Assembly (NCBI RefSeq): GCF_020010905.1
Contig: NZ_JAGJBY010000001.1
Span: 186,001-250,000, forward strand
DNA length: 64,000 bases
Origin: Streptomyces acidiscabies
GTDB lineage: Bacteria > Actinomycetota > Actinomycetes > Streptomycetales > Streptomycetaceae
Direction of reading: 5' to 3'
A program made the translations under genes and the position numbers. Shown here in pieces: positions 18,238 through 26,708 of the stretch (positions are counted from its first letter, which is position 1; every line of letters starts with the position of its first letter). A model generated the notes under the pieces. It searched no databases and was not told where the DNA came from. It saw nothing but the letters and a program-made list of their open reading frames with translations.

Positions 18238-19704
18238 CTAGGCCGCCGAGCCGTACCCGGTCCGCCGCTGCTGTGCCCTGCGAGGCGCCGCCTCACCACC
18301 GGGCCGCCCGCCGCCACCCTGCCCCCGGCGCCCACGACGCCCCCGGGACGAGGACACCGCGCCACGCGGCCGTTCCGCCTCCGGCGCGGTGATGACGACC
18401 GGCACACCGGACGGGGCCTGCGCACCGGTGATCCGGCTCAACTCCGCCTCACCCGACCGCACTTGGGCGATCTGGGGGGTGATGCCCGCCGAAGCCATCA
18501 GCCGGCTCACCTCGCGACGCTGGTTACGGGTCACCAGGGTGACGACGCTGCCGGACTCGCCCGCACGGGCCGTACGACCGCCGCGGTGCAGGTAGTCCTT
18601 GTGGTCGGTGGGCGGATCGACGTTGACGACCAGGTCGAGGTTGTCGACGTGGATGCCGCGCGCCGCGACGTTCGTCGCCACCAGCACCGTCACATGCCCG
18701 CTCTTGAACTGGGCCAGCGTCCGCGTGCGCTGCGGCTGGGACTTGCCGCCGTGCAGGGCCGCGGCGCGCACGCCGCTGCTCAGCAGGTGCTTGGTCAGCC
18801 GGTCCACCGCGTGCTTGGTGTCGAGGAACATGATCACTCGGCCGTCCCGCGCCGCGATCTCCGTGGTCGTCTGGTGCTTGTCCTCGTCGTGCACATGCAG
18901 GACGTGGTGCTCCATCGTGGTGACCGCGCCCGCCGACGGGTCGACGGAGTGGACGACCGGGTCGTGCAGGTAGTTCCGCACCAGCCGGTCGACGTTGCGG
19001 TCCAGGGTGGCCGAGAAGAGCATCCGCTGCCCGCCGGTACGCACCTGGTCGAGCAGCGCGGTGACCTGGGGCATGAAGCCCATGTCGGCCATCTGGTCGG
19101 CCTCGTCGAGGACGGTGATGGCGACCTCGTCCAGCCGGCAGTCGCCCCGGTCGATGAGGTCCTTGAGCCGCCCGGGCGTCGCGACGACCACCTCGGCCCC
19201 GGCACGCAGCGCACCGGCCTGCCTGCCGATGGACATCCCGCCGACGACGGTGGCGAGCCGCAGGCTCACGGACCGGGCGTACGGCGCGAGCGCGTCGGTG
19301 ACCTGCTGGGCCAGCTCACGGGTGGGGACGAGGACGAGCGCGAGCGGCTGCCGGGGCTCGGCCCGCTTCCCCGCCGTACGGGCCAGCAGGGCGAGGCCGA
19401 AAGCGAGGGTCTTGCCCGAGCCGGTACGGCCCCGGCCGAGTACGTCACGACCGGCCAGGGAGTTCGGCAGGGTCGCCGCCTGGATCGGGAACGGTACGGT
19501 CACGCCCTCGTGGCCCAGCGTGGCCAACAGCCGCGCGGGCATGGCGAGTTCGGCGAACGCCTCGACGGCGGGAAGCGCCGGCGTGATCGTCTTCGGCGGC
19601 GCGAACTCGCCCTGTACGGCCTGCCAGTTTCCGTGGGGCCTGCTGGAGCGGTGCGGAGCGCCGGAGCGGCCACGGGAGTGAGTAGTTGTGCGCGTGCGAT
19701 TCAT
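18238..19704 (-). CDS. DEAD-box RNA helicase with RGG-like tail
   Basis: A 488-residue ATP-dependent RNA helicase. Motifs in order: GRGRTGSGKT (I), PTRELAQQ (Ia), TPGRL (Ib), LDEADQM (II), SAT (III), 'FLDTKHAVDRL' (IV), 'VATNVAARGIHVDNL' (V) and HRGGRTARAG (VI). The last 60 residues are Arg/Gly-rich, an RNA-binding tail as in cold-shock helicases. It lies directly after the cold-shock protein gene, and their co-location in Streptomyces suggests RNA unwinding at low temperature. Start ATG at 19704. Confidence 0.95.
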   Translation of the reverse strand: MNRTRTTTHSRGRSGAPHRSSRPHGNWQAVQGEFAPPKTITPALPAVEAFAELAMPARLLATLGHEGVTVPFPIQAATLPNSLAGRDVLGRGRTGSGKTLAFGLALLARTAGKRAEPRQPLALVLVPTRELAQQVTDALAPYARSVSLRLATVVGGMSIGRQAGALRAGAEVVVATPGRLKDLIDRGDCRLDEVAITVLDEADQMADMGFMPQVTALLDQVRTGGQRMLFSATLDRNVDRLVRNYLHDPVVHSVDPSAGAVTTMEHHVLHVHDEDKHQTTTEIAARDGRVIMFLDTKHAVDRLTKHLLSSGVRAAALHGGKSQPQRTRTLAQFKSGHVTVLVATNVAARGIHVDNLDLVVNVDPPTDHKDYLHRGGRTARAGESGSVVTLVTRNQRREVSRLMASAGITPQIAQVRSGEAELSRITGAQAPSGVPVVITAPEAERPRGAVSSSRGRRGRRGQGGGGRPGGEAAPRRAQQRRTGYGSAA

Positions 19705-19816
19705 GCGGAACCTTCCTTGATGTGGCGCGTATCAAGGAATTCCCGCAGCAGGTGAGCGGCGCAGAGAATTGCGAGAACGAGCCAGTACGACAGGGGATGC
19801 GCCCTGAAATGCAGCA

Positions 19817-19852
19817 AGCTGGGGCCCGCACCCCAAGGTGCGGGCCCCAGCT
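19817..19852 (-). terminator. Terminator after the cold-shock gene
   Basis: Perfect 16-bp stem (arms 19817-19832 and 19837-19852, beginning AGCTGGGGCCCGCACC) with a CCAA loop, 22 bp past the cold-shock stop codon. It separates this gene from the helicase, so the two are probably transcribed separately or by read-through. Confidence 0.85.
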
Positions 19853-19873
19853 GCGAAGAATGCGTGCCGGTGA

Positions 19874-20077
19874 TCAGGCGGGAACGATGTTCTCGGCCGT
19901 CGGGCCCTTCTGGCCCTGCGCGATGTCGAACGACACCTTCTGACCTTCCAGCAGCTCACGGAAGCCCTGGGCGGCGATGTTCGAGTAGTGGGCGAAGACG
20001 TCGGGGCCGCCGCCGTCCTGCTCGATGAAGCCGAAGCCCTTTTCCGCGTTGAACCACTTCACGGTGCCAGTAGACAT
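19874..20077 (-). CDS. CspA-family cold-shock protein
   Basis: A 67-residue single-strand nucleic-acid-binding protein. It has RNP1 'KGFGFIEQ' and RNP2 'DVFAHY', the full OB-fold length, and the usual C-terminal '[10 protein letters not shown]'. It acts as an RNA chaperone. Strong ribosome-binding site (GAAGGAGA). The transcript leader must lie in 20078 onward, where the sequence is AT-richer; cold-shock leaders often regulate translation, but I see no defined structure to call. Confidence 0.97.
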   Translation of the reverse strand: MSTGTVKWFNAEKGFGFIEQDGGGPDVFAHYSNIAAQGFRELLEGQKVSFDIAQGQKGPTAENIVPA

Positions 20078-20922
20078 ATCTATTCTCCTTCGGAGACGGT
20101 GTCAGGAATTCACCCTGCGTGAACTCCGTGTCGCCGTGCTGATTAACCCGTCGGGAATAAACCTTCTGGCAACCACACCTGCAACTGAGATCGACAGTAG
20201 CACGGTCCGTTGGGCCTCGAAAGGTCAATAATTTCCGACCCGGCCGACGATCGAGGAATACTCGCCGCGTCCCGCGCCTATTTCTCATTCCACGGGAACA
20301 GATATTGCTCGCCGCGAGCGGGACCCTTCCTGCCCTGCTCCTCCACCCGCAGCGCTGTGACCTCCTCCGACGGGGTGTCCAGCGCTGCCGGCGGCGCCGG
20401 TGGCCGGCGCGGGGGCGACCACCCCGAAACTCCGCTGCCGCGCTGAAGGTCACATCTCACGCGGGGCGTGTCGCCAGTGGCTGTCGGGGGGACCCAGGCA
20501 ACACAAAACCCCCGGGTCTTCGACCTGGGGGCTTTCTACGGAGGCGGCGGGCCGGGGCACTGCCTTCAGGGGCCGCACGTCCCACACCGACCTGCGACCC
20601 CGTCTCGTCCGAACGACCGTGAACGGGGCTGAACGAGACGGCCGCGCCCCGCGGCCGACTGCCGAAGCCACCGTCCCTCGTGGAGCTAAGCCGCGCGCGT
20701 GTCCGAGGCAGGATCCTGCGCGTCGTCGAACAGGAAGACCTCGTCCCCCTCGAAGTCCGGGGCCTGGAAGGGGTTTGTCGTCGGAGGCGGCGACGCTGCG
20801 GTGGAGCAGCGAGGTTGCTTTTCCGGAGCGGAGAACAGCGACGTCGGATCGATGAGAGGTCTCTCTTTCGTTACAGGTCCCCAAGAAGGGGGCCTGGAGT
20901 GCCGTGACCGGGCGCGGTGGTC
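20078..20922. other. 845 bases with no confident gene
   Basis: The first ~150 bases are AT-richer and should contain the cold-shock promoter and leader. The remainder is high-GC without a frame of good codon bias. A terminator-like hairpin sits at 20507-20533. The frames in 20300-20900 look like random open frames in GC-rich DNA. Confidence 0.5.
20507..20533. terminator. Isolated terminator-like hairpin
   Basis: ACCCCCGGGTC-TTC-GACCTGGGGGCT-type stem with AAAA before and TTTC after, so it could work on either strand. No gene ends beside it, suggesting a lost gene or an RNA. It resembles the hairpin at 24190-24216. Confidence 0.5.
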
Positions 20923-21144
20923 CTACAGCTTGGTCATCTTGGAGTACGGGCTCAAGATCCGCATTTGCGTCGAACCGAAATCCACCAGCACCGCGATGCG
21001 GTCCTCGATGCTGATCACCCGGCCGAGACCGTACACGTCATGTGTAACCTGGTCGCCTTCGGCGAAGTGCTTGGGAGCTGGTGCGACCGGGGCCTTGAAG
21101 GGGCTGGTGGGCAGGTGACGCTTCGGTGCAGCGGGCTTTGTCAT
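20923..21144 (-). CDS. Small conserved protein with KOW/Tudor-like fold
   Basis: A 73-residue protein: a Pro/Lys-rich N-terminus followed by 'FAEGDQVTHDVYGLGRVISI' and 'AVLVDFGSTQMRILSP', a small beta-barrel pattern seen in actinomycete proteins often annotated as hypothetical. The pattern 'GDxVxHDxYGLGxV' resembles the CarD/UvrD-tail type SH3-like module. It may bind nucleic acid or RNA polymerase, but this is inference. ATG at 21144. Confidence 0.75.
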   Translation of the reverse strand: MTKPAAPKRHLPTSPFKAPVAPAPKHFAEGDQVTHDVYGLGRVISIEDRIAVLVDFGSTQMRILSPYSKMTKL

Positions 21145-21282
21145 GACTCAGTATGAGCCTACGTGTCCCCCGCTTGCTGTGGCCGTCGGCACAGATCCAG
21201 ACGAGAGCAACCGCTCCGCGCCACTGACCTGCGGTTTCGAGACCGGACAAGCCGAAAATCGGCCACAGGTTCCTTGGCGGGC

Positions 21283-21337
21283 TGTGGCTGATCCCTGTAT
21301 TCAGCGCGACTGGGCCACGAACCTCGGCCGACGACAG
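21283..21337. repeat. Terminus-like non-coding repeat, copy 1
   Basis: A 55-base segment ending in 'CACGAACCTCGGCCGACGAC' matches 26333-26387 at roughly three quarters of positions, same orientation. It lies in a 296-base gap with no gene. Probably a scar of an integrative element. Confidence 0.55.
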
Positions 21338-21440
21338 CCTGCCCCACAAGCAGGCGATCCCATACGCGACGGCCGGAACTTCGACGCCTGCCTGCCTGGA
21401 CCAGCTGCCACCGCGGCGTGAAAAAGCTCCCGCGAGCCTC

Positions 21441-22463
21441 TCACGACGGCTTGACAGCGTCATTGGGAATCCGTTCTGTCCGGTGCGTGGTGCGGGTGGG
21501 GGTGACGGAGAGGACGATCTTGCCGGTGGTGCGGCCGGTTTCGCCCAGTGTGTGAGCTCGGGCGGCTTCCGCGAGGGGGAAGACCTCGTCGGCGATCACC
21601 CGCAGGCGTCCGTCCTCGACCAGGGAGGTGATCTCGCGCAGCCCCGCGTGGTCGGGCTCGACGAGCATGAACACCGCCCGCACTCCAGCCGCTTCGGCCT
21701 CCTTGGCGGGGAAGGTGTCGTCCGGCGGCAGGATGGAGATCAGCGTGCCGCCCGGCCGTAGCGTTCGCAGGGACCTGGCCCAGTTCGGGCCGCCGAGGGA
21801 GTCCAGGGCGACATCGACGTCGCGGAGGGTCTCGGCAAAGTCCTGGGTGCGGTAGTCGATCAGCTCATCGGCACCCAGCGAGCGCAGCAGCTCGTGCTTG
21901 GCGGCACTGGCCGTGCCGATGACGTACGCGCCGCGGGCCTTGGCGATCTGCACGGCCAGGTGGCCGACTCCCCCGGCAGCCGCATGGATCAGGACGCGCT
22001 GGCCGGGCTGGACGTTCGCGGTGTCCACCAGTGCCTGCCAGGCGGTCAGCGCGGCCAGCGGCAGCGCGCCGGCCTGGATGTGGGTGAGGCCCTGGGGTCG
22101 CGGGGCGAAGTGCCGGGCCGGGGCGGCGACGTACTCGGCATAGGCGCCCGCCGGGTGCGGGAAGCGCGGCATCCCGAACACCGCGTCGCCGACCTGGAAG
22201 AGTGTCACGCCGTCGCCGACCGCCTCGACCACCCCGGCGACGTCGAAGCCCAGCGTGAACGGCGGCCTGGCGCCGTCGGCGAACACGCCCCGCTCGCGGG
22301 TCTTCCAGTCGGCCGGGTTCACGCCCGCCGCGTGCACCCGGACCAGGATCTCGCCCCGGCCCGGGACCGGACGCCGCGTTTCGACGAGCGTGAGGACGTC
22401 CGGTGCGCCGGCGACGTCCTGGGAGATGGCACGCATGGTCGCGGGGGTGGTGGCCTGGTCCAT
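21441..22463 (-). CDS. Zinc-free quinone oxidoreductase-like MDR protein
   Basis: A 340-residue medium-chain dehydrogenase/reductase. The N-terminal GroES-like domain has 'ILVRVHAAGVNPADWKTRE' and 'FTLGFDVAGVVEAVGDGV'; the NADPH-binding domain has 'VLIHAAAGGVGHLAVQIAKA'. The structural- and catalytic-zinc cysteines of alcohol dehydrogenases are absent, so it belongs with the QOR/enone-reductase group. It is divergent from a GlxA-type regulator 129 bp away. This pairing is common in streptomycetes and suggests regulation by that protein. Confidence 0.92.
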   Translation of the reverse strand: MDQATTPATMRAISQDVAGAPDVLTLVETRRPVPGRGEILVRVHAAGVNPADWKTRERGVFADGARPPFTLGFDVAGVVEAVGDGVTLFQVGDAVFGMPRFPHPAGAYAEYVAAPARHFAPRPQGLTHIQAGALPLAALTAWQALVDTANVQPGQRVLIHAAAGGVGHLAVQIAKARGAYVIGTASAAKHELLRSLGADELIDYRTQDFAETLRDVDVALDSLGGPNWARSLRTLRPGGTLISILPPDDTFPAKEAEAAGVRAVFMLVEPDHAGLREITSLVEDGRLRVIADEVFPLAEAARAHTLGETGRTTGKIVLSVTPTRTTHRTERIPNDAVKPS

Positions 22464-22592
22464 GAGGACATGCTCTTTTCAGCAGGGTGTTTCTTGTGGT
22501 TCGTGCCGGTTCTCTCGGGCACGCCCCAAGACTGTCCGGGCGGGCAGCCTCCCCGTAGTGGCCGGATGGTCAAGGAATGAAAGGATCGGGCC

Positions 22593-23573
22593 ATGCACCA
22601 CGTCGGCGTCCTGGCCCTGGACGGTGTCGTCCCCTTCGAACTCGGCATCCCCGCACGGATCTTCGGCGCCGCCCGGGACGCCACGGGCGATCCGCTCTAC
22701 TCCGTGACCACGTGCAGCGTGGACGGCCACCCGGTCCACACCGAGGCCGACTACCAGCTCACCGTCGCCCACGACGCCGCCCTGCTGGCCACCGTCGACA
22801 CCGTCGTCGTCCCGCCCTCCCACGCGCTGGGCCCCATCCGCGAAGAGGGCCGCCTGCCCGGCGCCCTGCGCGAGGCCCTGGCCGCCATCCGCCCCGGAAC
22901 TCGGATCGTGGCGATCTGCACCGGCACGTACGTACTGGCCGCCGCCGGACTGCTCGACGGCCGCCCCGCCACCACGCACTGGCGCGAAGCCGACCGCCTG
23001 CAGCGCATGTTCACCACCGCGCGCATCGACCCCGACGTCCTCTTCGTCGACGACGGCGACATCCTCACCTCCGCCGGGGTGGCCGCCGGCATCGACCTCT
23101 GCCTACACATCGTCCGCCGCGACCACGGCAGCGACATCGCCAACGAGGTCGCCCGCTCCTGCGTCGTACCGCCGTGGCGCGACGGCGGCCAGGCCCAGTA
23201 CATCCAGCGCCCCGTCCCCGACCCCTCCGCCCCCGGCACCGCCCCCACCCAGGCGTGGGTCATGGAACGCCTCGCCGAACCCGTCACCCTGGCCGACATG
23301 GCCACGCACGCACGCGTCAGTGTGCGTACCTTCACCCGCCGCTTCCGCGACGAGGTCGGCACCAGCCCCGGCCAGTGGCTCACCCGCCAACGCGTCGACC
23401 TGGCCCGGCACTTGCTGGAAACCACCGACTGGCCCGTCGACCGGGTCGCCGACCGTGCCGGATTCGGCACCGGTGTCTCCCTGCGCCGGCACCTTCATGC
23501 CGCCATCGGGGTCACACCCCAGGCGTACCGCCGCACCTTCCGCCCGACACCCGCCGAGGGTTCAGCGCGGTAG
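22593..23573 (+). CDS. GlxA-family AraC regulator
   Basis: A 326-residue regulator: DJ-1/PfpI domain with 'RIVAICTGTYVLAAAGLLDG' (elbow Cys) and 'PATTHWREAD', then an AraC domain from about residue 225 with 'SVRTFTRRFRDEVGTSPGQW' and 'PQAYRRTFRPTP'. Same architecture as the regulator at 14538, but they are only moderately similar, so they are separate family members rather than a recent duplication. Divergent from the quinone-oxidoreductase gene it probably controls. Confidence 0.92.
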   Translation: MHHVGVLALDGVVPFELGIPARIFGAARDATGDPLYSVTTCSVDGHPVHTEADYQLTVAHDAALLATVDTVVVPPSHALGPIREEGRLPGALREALAAIRPGTRIVAICTGTYVLAAAGLLDGRPATTHWREADRLQRMFTTARIDPDVLFVDDGDILTSAGVAAGIDLCLHIVRRDHGSDIANEVARSCVVPPWRDGGQAQYIQRPVPDPSAPGTAPTQAWVMERLAEPVTLADMATHARVSVRTFTRRFRDEVGTSPGQWLTRQRVDLARHLLETTDWPVDRVADRAGFGTGVSLRRHLHAAIGVTPQAYRRTFRPTPAEGSAR

Positions 23574-23867
23574 CGACTCGCCGTTCCGCCTTGCCAGCGG
23601 CAGCCTCCGGCGTGTTCCGGCCGCCCTCCCTGTCGCCTTGCGTGAGGTGGGCGGTCGGGCGGCCTTGCCGTAGCCGTCGGCTCCGGGCGGATCGTCACCG
23701 CGCGGCGGGCTGAAGCCGACGTCCGAGTGCGGGTCGTACGCCTCGGGCTCAAGGCCGGGTTCGAAGAGCCGCAGGCCCTTCCGACTCCGCTCCACAAGGC
23801 GGGTCACCGTGCCCCATTCATACGCCCGGCCCACGAGACGACGCTCCCTGCCGCACCAGCTTCCCAC
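23562..23867 (-). CDS. Hypothetical protein (about 101 aa), possibly a remnant
   Basis: The frame has good third-position GC and reads 'YEWGTVTRLVERSRKGLRLF' and 'EPGLEPEAYDPHSDVGFSPP', which looks protein-like, but there is no family I recognise. The GTG start lies inside the tail of an adjacent broken gene, and its end overlaps the 3' end of the GlxA-type gene on the other strand. It may be the surviving part of a larger gene in this scarred region. Low confidence. Confidence 0.35.
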   Translation of the reverse strand: MGSWCGRERRLVGRAYEWGTVTRLVERSRKGLRLFEPGLEPEAYDPHSDVGFSPPRGDDPPGADGYGKAARPPTSRKATGRAAGTRRRLPLARRNGESLPR

Positions 23868-23899
23868 TCGTGCACGAAATGCCTCGGCCGGCTCGGGTG

Positions 23900-24152
23900 T
23901 CAGCCGAGACGCCCGATCTCGATGGCGAGCGCGCCCAGGGCTTCCTTGTCCGGTGGGTAGATGGCCCAGATATCGGCAAGCTGCTCGTCACGGGTGGCGG
24001 TCGGATTGATGCCGGCTGGCCCTTCGCCGTCGAGCAGGGCCTTGAAGTCGAGGTACTGCCTCGCGGACGCGGAGGAGGGCGTCGGTCATGGCCAGGAGTT
24101 GGTCGGCGGCGTACTCGGTGACGATGCCGGGCCATCGCCGGGTGTCGAGCAT
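23900..24152 (-). pseudogene. Frameshifted and truncated gene remnant
   Basis: Leftward reading gives 'MLDTRRWPGIVTEYAADQLL' and 'AMTDALLRVRE', then in another frame 'QYLDFKALLDGEGPAGIN' and 'DEQLADIWAIYPPDKEALGA' to a TGA at 23900. Both parts have Streptomyces codon bias and read as one protein, so a frameshift near 24065 and loss of the 5' end are likely. Family not recognised. It lies next to the tRNA-Gly scar. Confidence 0.55.
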
Positions 24153-24189
24153 CCAGTCGGCTGCCCCCTCAGGCGTCTAGACAACAAAC

Positions 24190-24216
24190 AACCCCCAGGT
24201 CCATGACCAGGGGGTT
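24190..24216 (-). terminator. Terminator beside the tRNA-Gly remnant
   Basis: Stem AACCCCC-A-GGTC / GACC-A-GGGGGTT with CAT loop and A/T-rich flanks. On the minus strand it follows directly after the tRNA 3' end with CCA, as a tRNA terminator would. Confidence 0.7.
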
Positions 24217-24221
24217 CAAAT

Positions 24222-24269
24222 TGGAGCGGGTGACGAGAATCGAACTCGCACTCTCAGCTTAGGAAGCTG
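24222..24269 (-). pseudogene. 3' half of a tRNA-Gly gene (attachment-site remnant), with CCA
   Basis: Bases 24225-24269 read on the minus strand match 32105-32149 of the intact tRNA-Gly with one mismatch in 45, and are followed by CCA. The mismatch changes the anticodon from CCC to CCT. No D-arm or 5' acceptor strand is present, so it is not a functional tRNA. Such 3' halves are left where integrative elements insert into tRNA genes. It is in inverted orientation relative to the intact gene. Confidence 0.8.
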
Positions 24270-24467
24270 CGGGCGTTTGGGGGCGGTATGGGCGCTGACC
24301 TGGGTGAACGGTGGGTGAGCGGCCCTGTCAGGCTCGGCAGCCTTCCCCGTGATTCCCCGCTGTTCCCCGCTCGTTCTGGTGCGCCAGTGGTGCGCCGGGC
24401 CCATCCCCCGTTCCCGTCTGTTCGGTTCGGGCCTCCTCGCCGGGGTGGGCGCACTACCGTCGGGCGT

Positions 24468-24901
24468 ATGAAGGTCCGTCACAACGTACGTGCAGTTCTG
24501 CTCGATGGCGGTCAACTGGTGTTCCTGGCCGAGGATGGCCGGGCGGCACCTCCTACTACACGACTGTCGGTGGGGGCGTCGAAGCTGAAGATGCCGACCT
24601 TGAAGCGGCTCTTCGCCGTGAAGTGATGGAGGAGATCGGTGCCACGATCGGCCCGGCGAGCGAGTTCCTGACCTTGACCGAGCCGGGCGACAAGGTCACC
24701 GTCGTGCAGCACTTCTTTCGCGCTGACGTGCTGGACATGGATCTCAACCGCCGCAGCGGCCCTGAGCTTGCTGATCCCGACATAGGCGACTTCTCGCCGG
24801 TGCGAGTCGCGTTGGACGCTTCAGCCGTGAGAACGCTTGAACTCCATCCGCCCGAACTCGCCGACTACCTACGGGAGCACGCCGAGAATTGGGCGGCTTG
24901 A
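24468..24901 (+). pseudogene. NUDIX hydrolase gene with frameshift
   Basis: The first frame starts at the ATG 24468 (MKVRHNVRAVLLDGGQLVFL). After about 27 codons the NUDIX box continues in another frame: 'GGTSYYTTVGGGVEAEDADL' then 'REVMEEIG', i.e. Gx5Ex7REUxEExGU, running to the stop at 24901. A one-base deletion or two-base gain near 24540 explains it. The internal ATG at 24623 lies inside the catalytic box, so no intact enzyme is made unless there is frameshifting or sequencing error. Confidence 0.7.
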
Positions 24902-25094
24902 GGGGTGGCGCGATGGTCAAACCTTGGGCGATGACTGCTTCGTCCCGAAGCAACTTGGGCAGGAGCCCTGCCTTGGGCTGGTGTACCTCTCAACTGCGTT
25001 GATAGTCCGCAGACGTCCACGCTCGTCCGCCGCTGTTCGTCGGCGTTGTCTAGCAGTTGGACACTCAGCATCGGCCACTATCTGGGGCCAGGAA

Positions 25095-26147
25095 CTAGGC
25101 CGTCACCTCGTCGATCGCGGCGAGGATCAACTCAGGCACCGCAGCAAGGGCGCCGTCCAAGAGGTATTCGATCGCTACAGCATCCTTGCTGCGGTTCACG
25201 TCGATCTGTGCAGTCCACTGGCCTGGCTGGTAGCGAGCAAGCATCGAAAGCGCGTAGAGCACCGCCCACCAGGCCAACAGAGGGTGGAGCACGCGGTCGT
25301 CACCGCCGAATCGCGCGTGGATCACTCGGGTGGAGTCTGAGAGGCTGCGCCCCTTCCACGGGGCGATGTCCTCGAACCTACGCTTGGCGGCCTCCTCTCC
25401 ACCTACCACATCCCATACCAGGCGGCAGCCGATCGTGCCTTGCATCGAATCCCAGCTATCCGGCCCACTATCCGGGATGGCGCCAATCGACCGGAAGCGG
25501 TACCCCGTCAACGACGGGTAGTCGGCGAGCCACGCACGTACAGCCTGCTCACGGTCCTGCGGGCTCGCGTGGTCTTGAAGGTTTCCGGGCAAGCCGGACA
25601 CCATCGCCTGCAAGGTGTTCGCGTCTCCTTGTATCTCTCTATTGACTGAGAGCTGCGGACGCGTTGTCGACTGCAAAGGCCAGAGGCTTACTTCCAAGAT
25701 GGATGCCCACACGTCCGCGAGACGGGCTTCGTCAGGCAGTGATCGTGACCCGAGTATCGCCGCAATTTGAGTGAACGACTGCGTTCCGGCTGCGCCCTTG
25801 TCTTTGACGGTGACCGAGCCTAGGTCTGGCTGGTCCATCTGAGCGGCGGCGATTCCATGGCCGTTCAGCCGGCATTTGTCGGCAGGCACGGGTGCACACG
25901 CTGCGATGGCCCTGCCTGCCTGGCTCAGGCCGTAGAAGAGGACGAGGGGCCTGGAAGCCGGTCCAACCGAGGCAGCTGCGGTGAAGAGTTGCTCCGACTG
26001 CTCCAGTGCTGCGCTGAACAGCTTCTGGCGCGGGCCTTTGCCCGCATACCCTGGCGGCTCTGGGCGGAGCTCTCGTAGGGCCCTCCATACTGCCGCTGTC
26101 GCGGGATACGTCTGATCACGGTACGTGGGATACGGCCTGCGAACCAT
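25095..26147 (-). CDS. YaaC-like protein
   Basis: A 350-residue protein resembling the YaaC family (named from Bacillus): 'PLVLFYGLSQAGRAIAACAP', 'LNGHGIAA' and, near the C-terminus, 'LHPLLAWWAVLYALSMLARY' with 'QPGQWTAQIDVN..KDAVAIEYLLDGAL'. Biochemical function is not established. GC is lower than in flanking core genes, and the gene lies alone between scars of an integrative element, a setting where YaaC-type genes could be defence cargo. That role is speculative. Confidence 0.7.
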   Translation of the reverse strand: MVRRPYPTYRDQTYPATAAVWRALRELRPEPPGYAGKGPRQKLFSAALEQSEQLFTAAASVGPASRPLVLFYGLSQAGRAIAACAPVPADKCRLNGHGIAAAQMDQPDLGSVTVKDKGAAGTQSFTQIAAILGSRSLPDEARLADVWASILEVSLWPLQSTTRPQLSVNREIQGDANTLQAMVSGLPGNLQDHASPQDREQAVRAWLADYPSLTGYRFRSIGAIPDSGPDSWDSMQGTIGCRLVWDVVGGEEAAKRRFEDIAPWKGRSLSDSTRVIHARFGGDDRVLHPLLAWWAVLYALSMLARYQPGQWTAQIDVNRSKDAVAIEYLLDGALAAVPELILAAIDEVTA

Positions 26148-26332
26148 TGCCTCATCTTGCCAGTGCAGAGCACACCGCCGTGGCGATACCTCCAGCGGGC
26201 GGCGGATTTAAGGAACGTAGCCCGGAGCTGACCACCACTTTAGGAGAGAGGCGGGGTGATCTCGGTCCTGAGCTGCGGCTTCGTCGGCTGAGGCAGCGGG
26301 CGGCTATTCGACCGCAGGACACCGGCGTTGAC

Positions 26333-26387
26333 CGTGGCTGACCCCTGCATCTGGCACGGTTGTGGCACGAACCTCAGCCGACGACAG
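26333..26387. repeat. Terminus-like non-coding repeat, copy 2
   Basis: Counterpart of 21283-21337; includes 'GTGGCACGAACCTCAGCCGA'. Same orientation, diverged to roughly three quarters identity by eye. Confidence 0.55.
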
Positions 26388-26524
26388 TCAGCCACGACGG
26401 CGGGTGCGCCGACCGATCAGGCGCGCGTGTGCCTCGCTGCACCCCCACCGGCCTCCACCACGCTGCCAGTGCCGTCGACCAGAGAAAGTTACGACGGCTG
26501 ACACGTACTGACGGCGCCTGAGCC

Positions 26525-26605
26525 CTCAACTTGGGAAAGCTGCGGGCATTTGCAGCTTGTCTGGACGCTGATTTGCATGAACGGATACGGCGTGACCTCG
26601 ATAGG
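26525..26605. repeat. Decayed copy of the tRNA-Gly scar flank
   Basis: CTCAACTTGGGAAAGCTGCG matches the tRNA-proximal sequence at 24253-24271 with small changes, and similarity continues through 'CTGGACGCTGATTTG' and 'GAACGG'. It looks like an older copy of the same integration boundary. Confidence 0.5.
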
Positions 26606-26708
26606 CCCACCTGATTTCCCATAGCTCCCCGCTGGTCCCCGTTTGATCTGGCGCGCTTGTGGTGTAATTGTGCAGTAGGCATGGCGGGATGGCAGGGAAG
26701 AGGATAGA

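Larger units (their letters stand above)
26148..26708. other. 561-base non-coding stretch carrying element remnants
   Basis: No frame with actinomycete codon bias. It contains copy 2 of the terminus-like repeat (26333-26387) and a decayed tRNA-Gly anticodon-arm plus flank (26525-26605). The rest is GC-moderate and featureless. Confidence 0.55.

Noticed and set aside
20450..20884. Leftward 144-residue open frame
   Set aside because: No coding bias, no conserved motif, and it spans a terminator-like hairpin.
24222..24269. A working tRNA with CCT anticodon
   Set aside because: Only the 3' half is present; there is no D-arm or 5' acceptor strand upstream on that strand.
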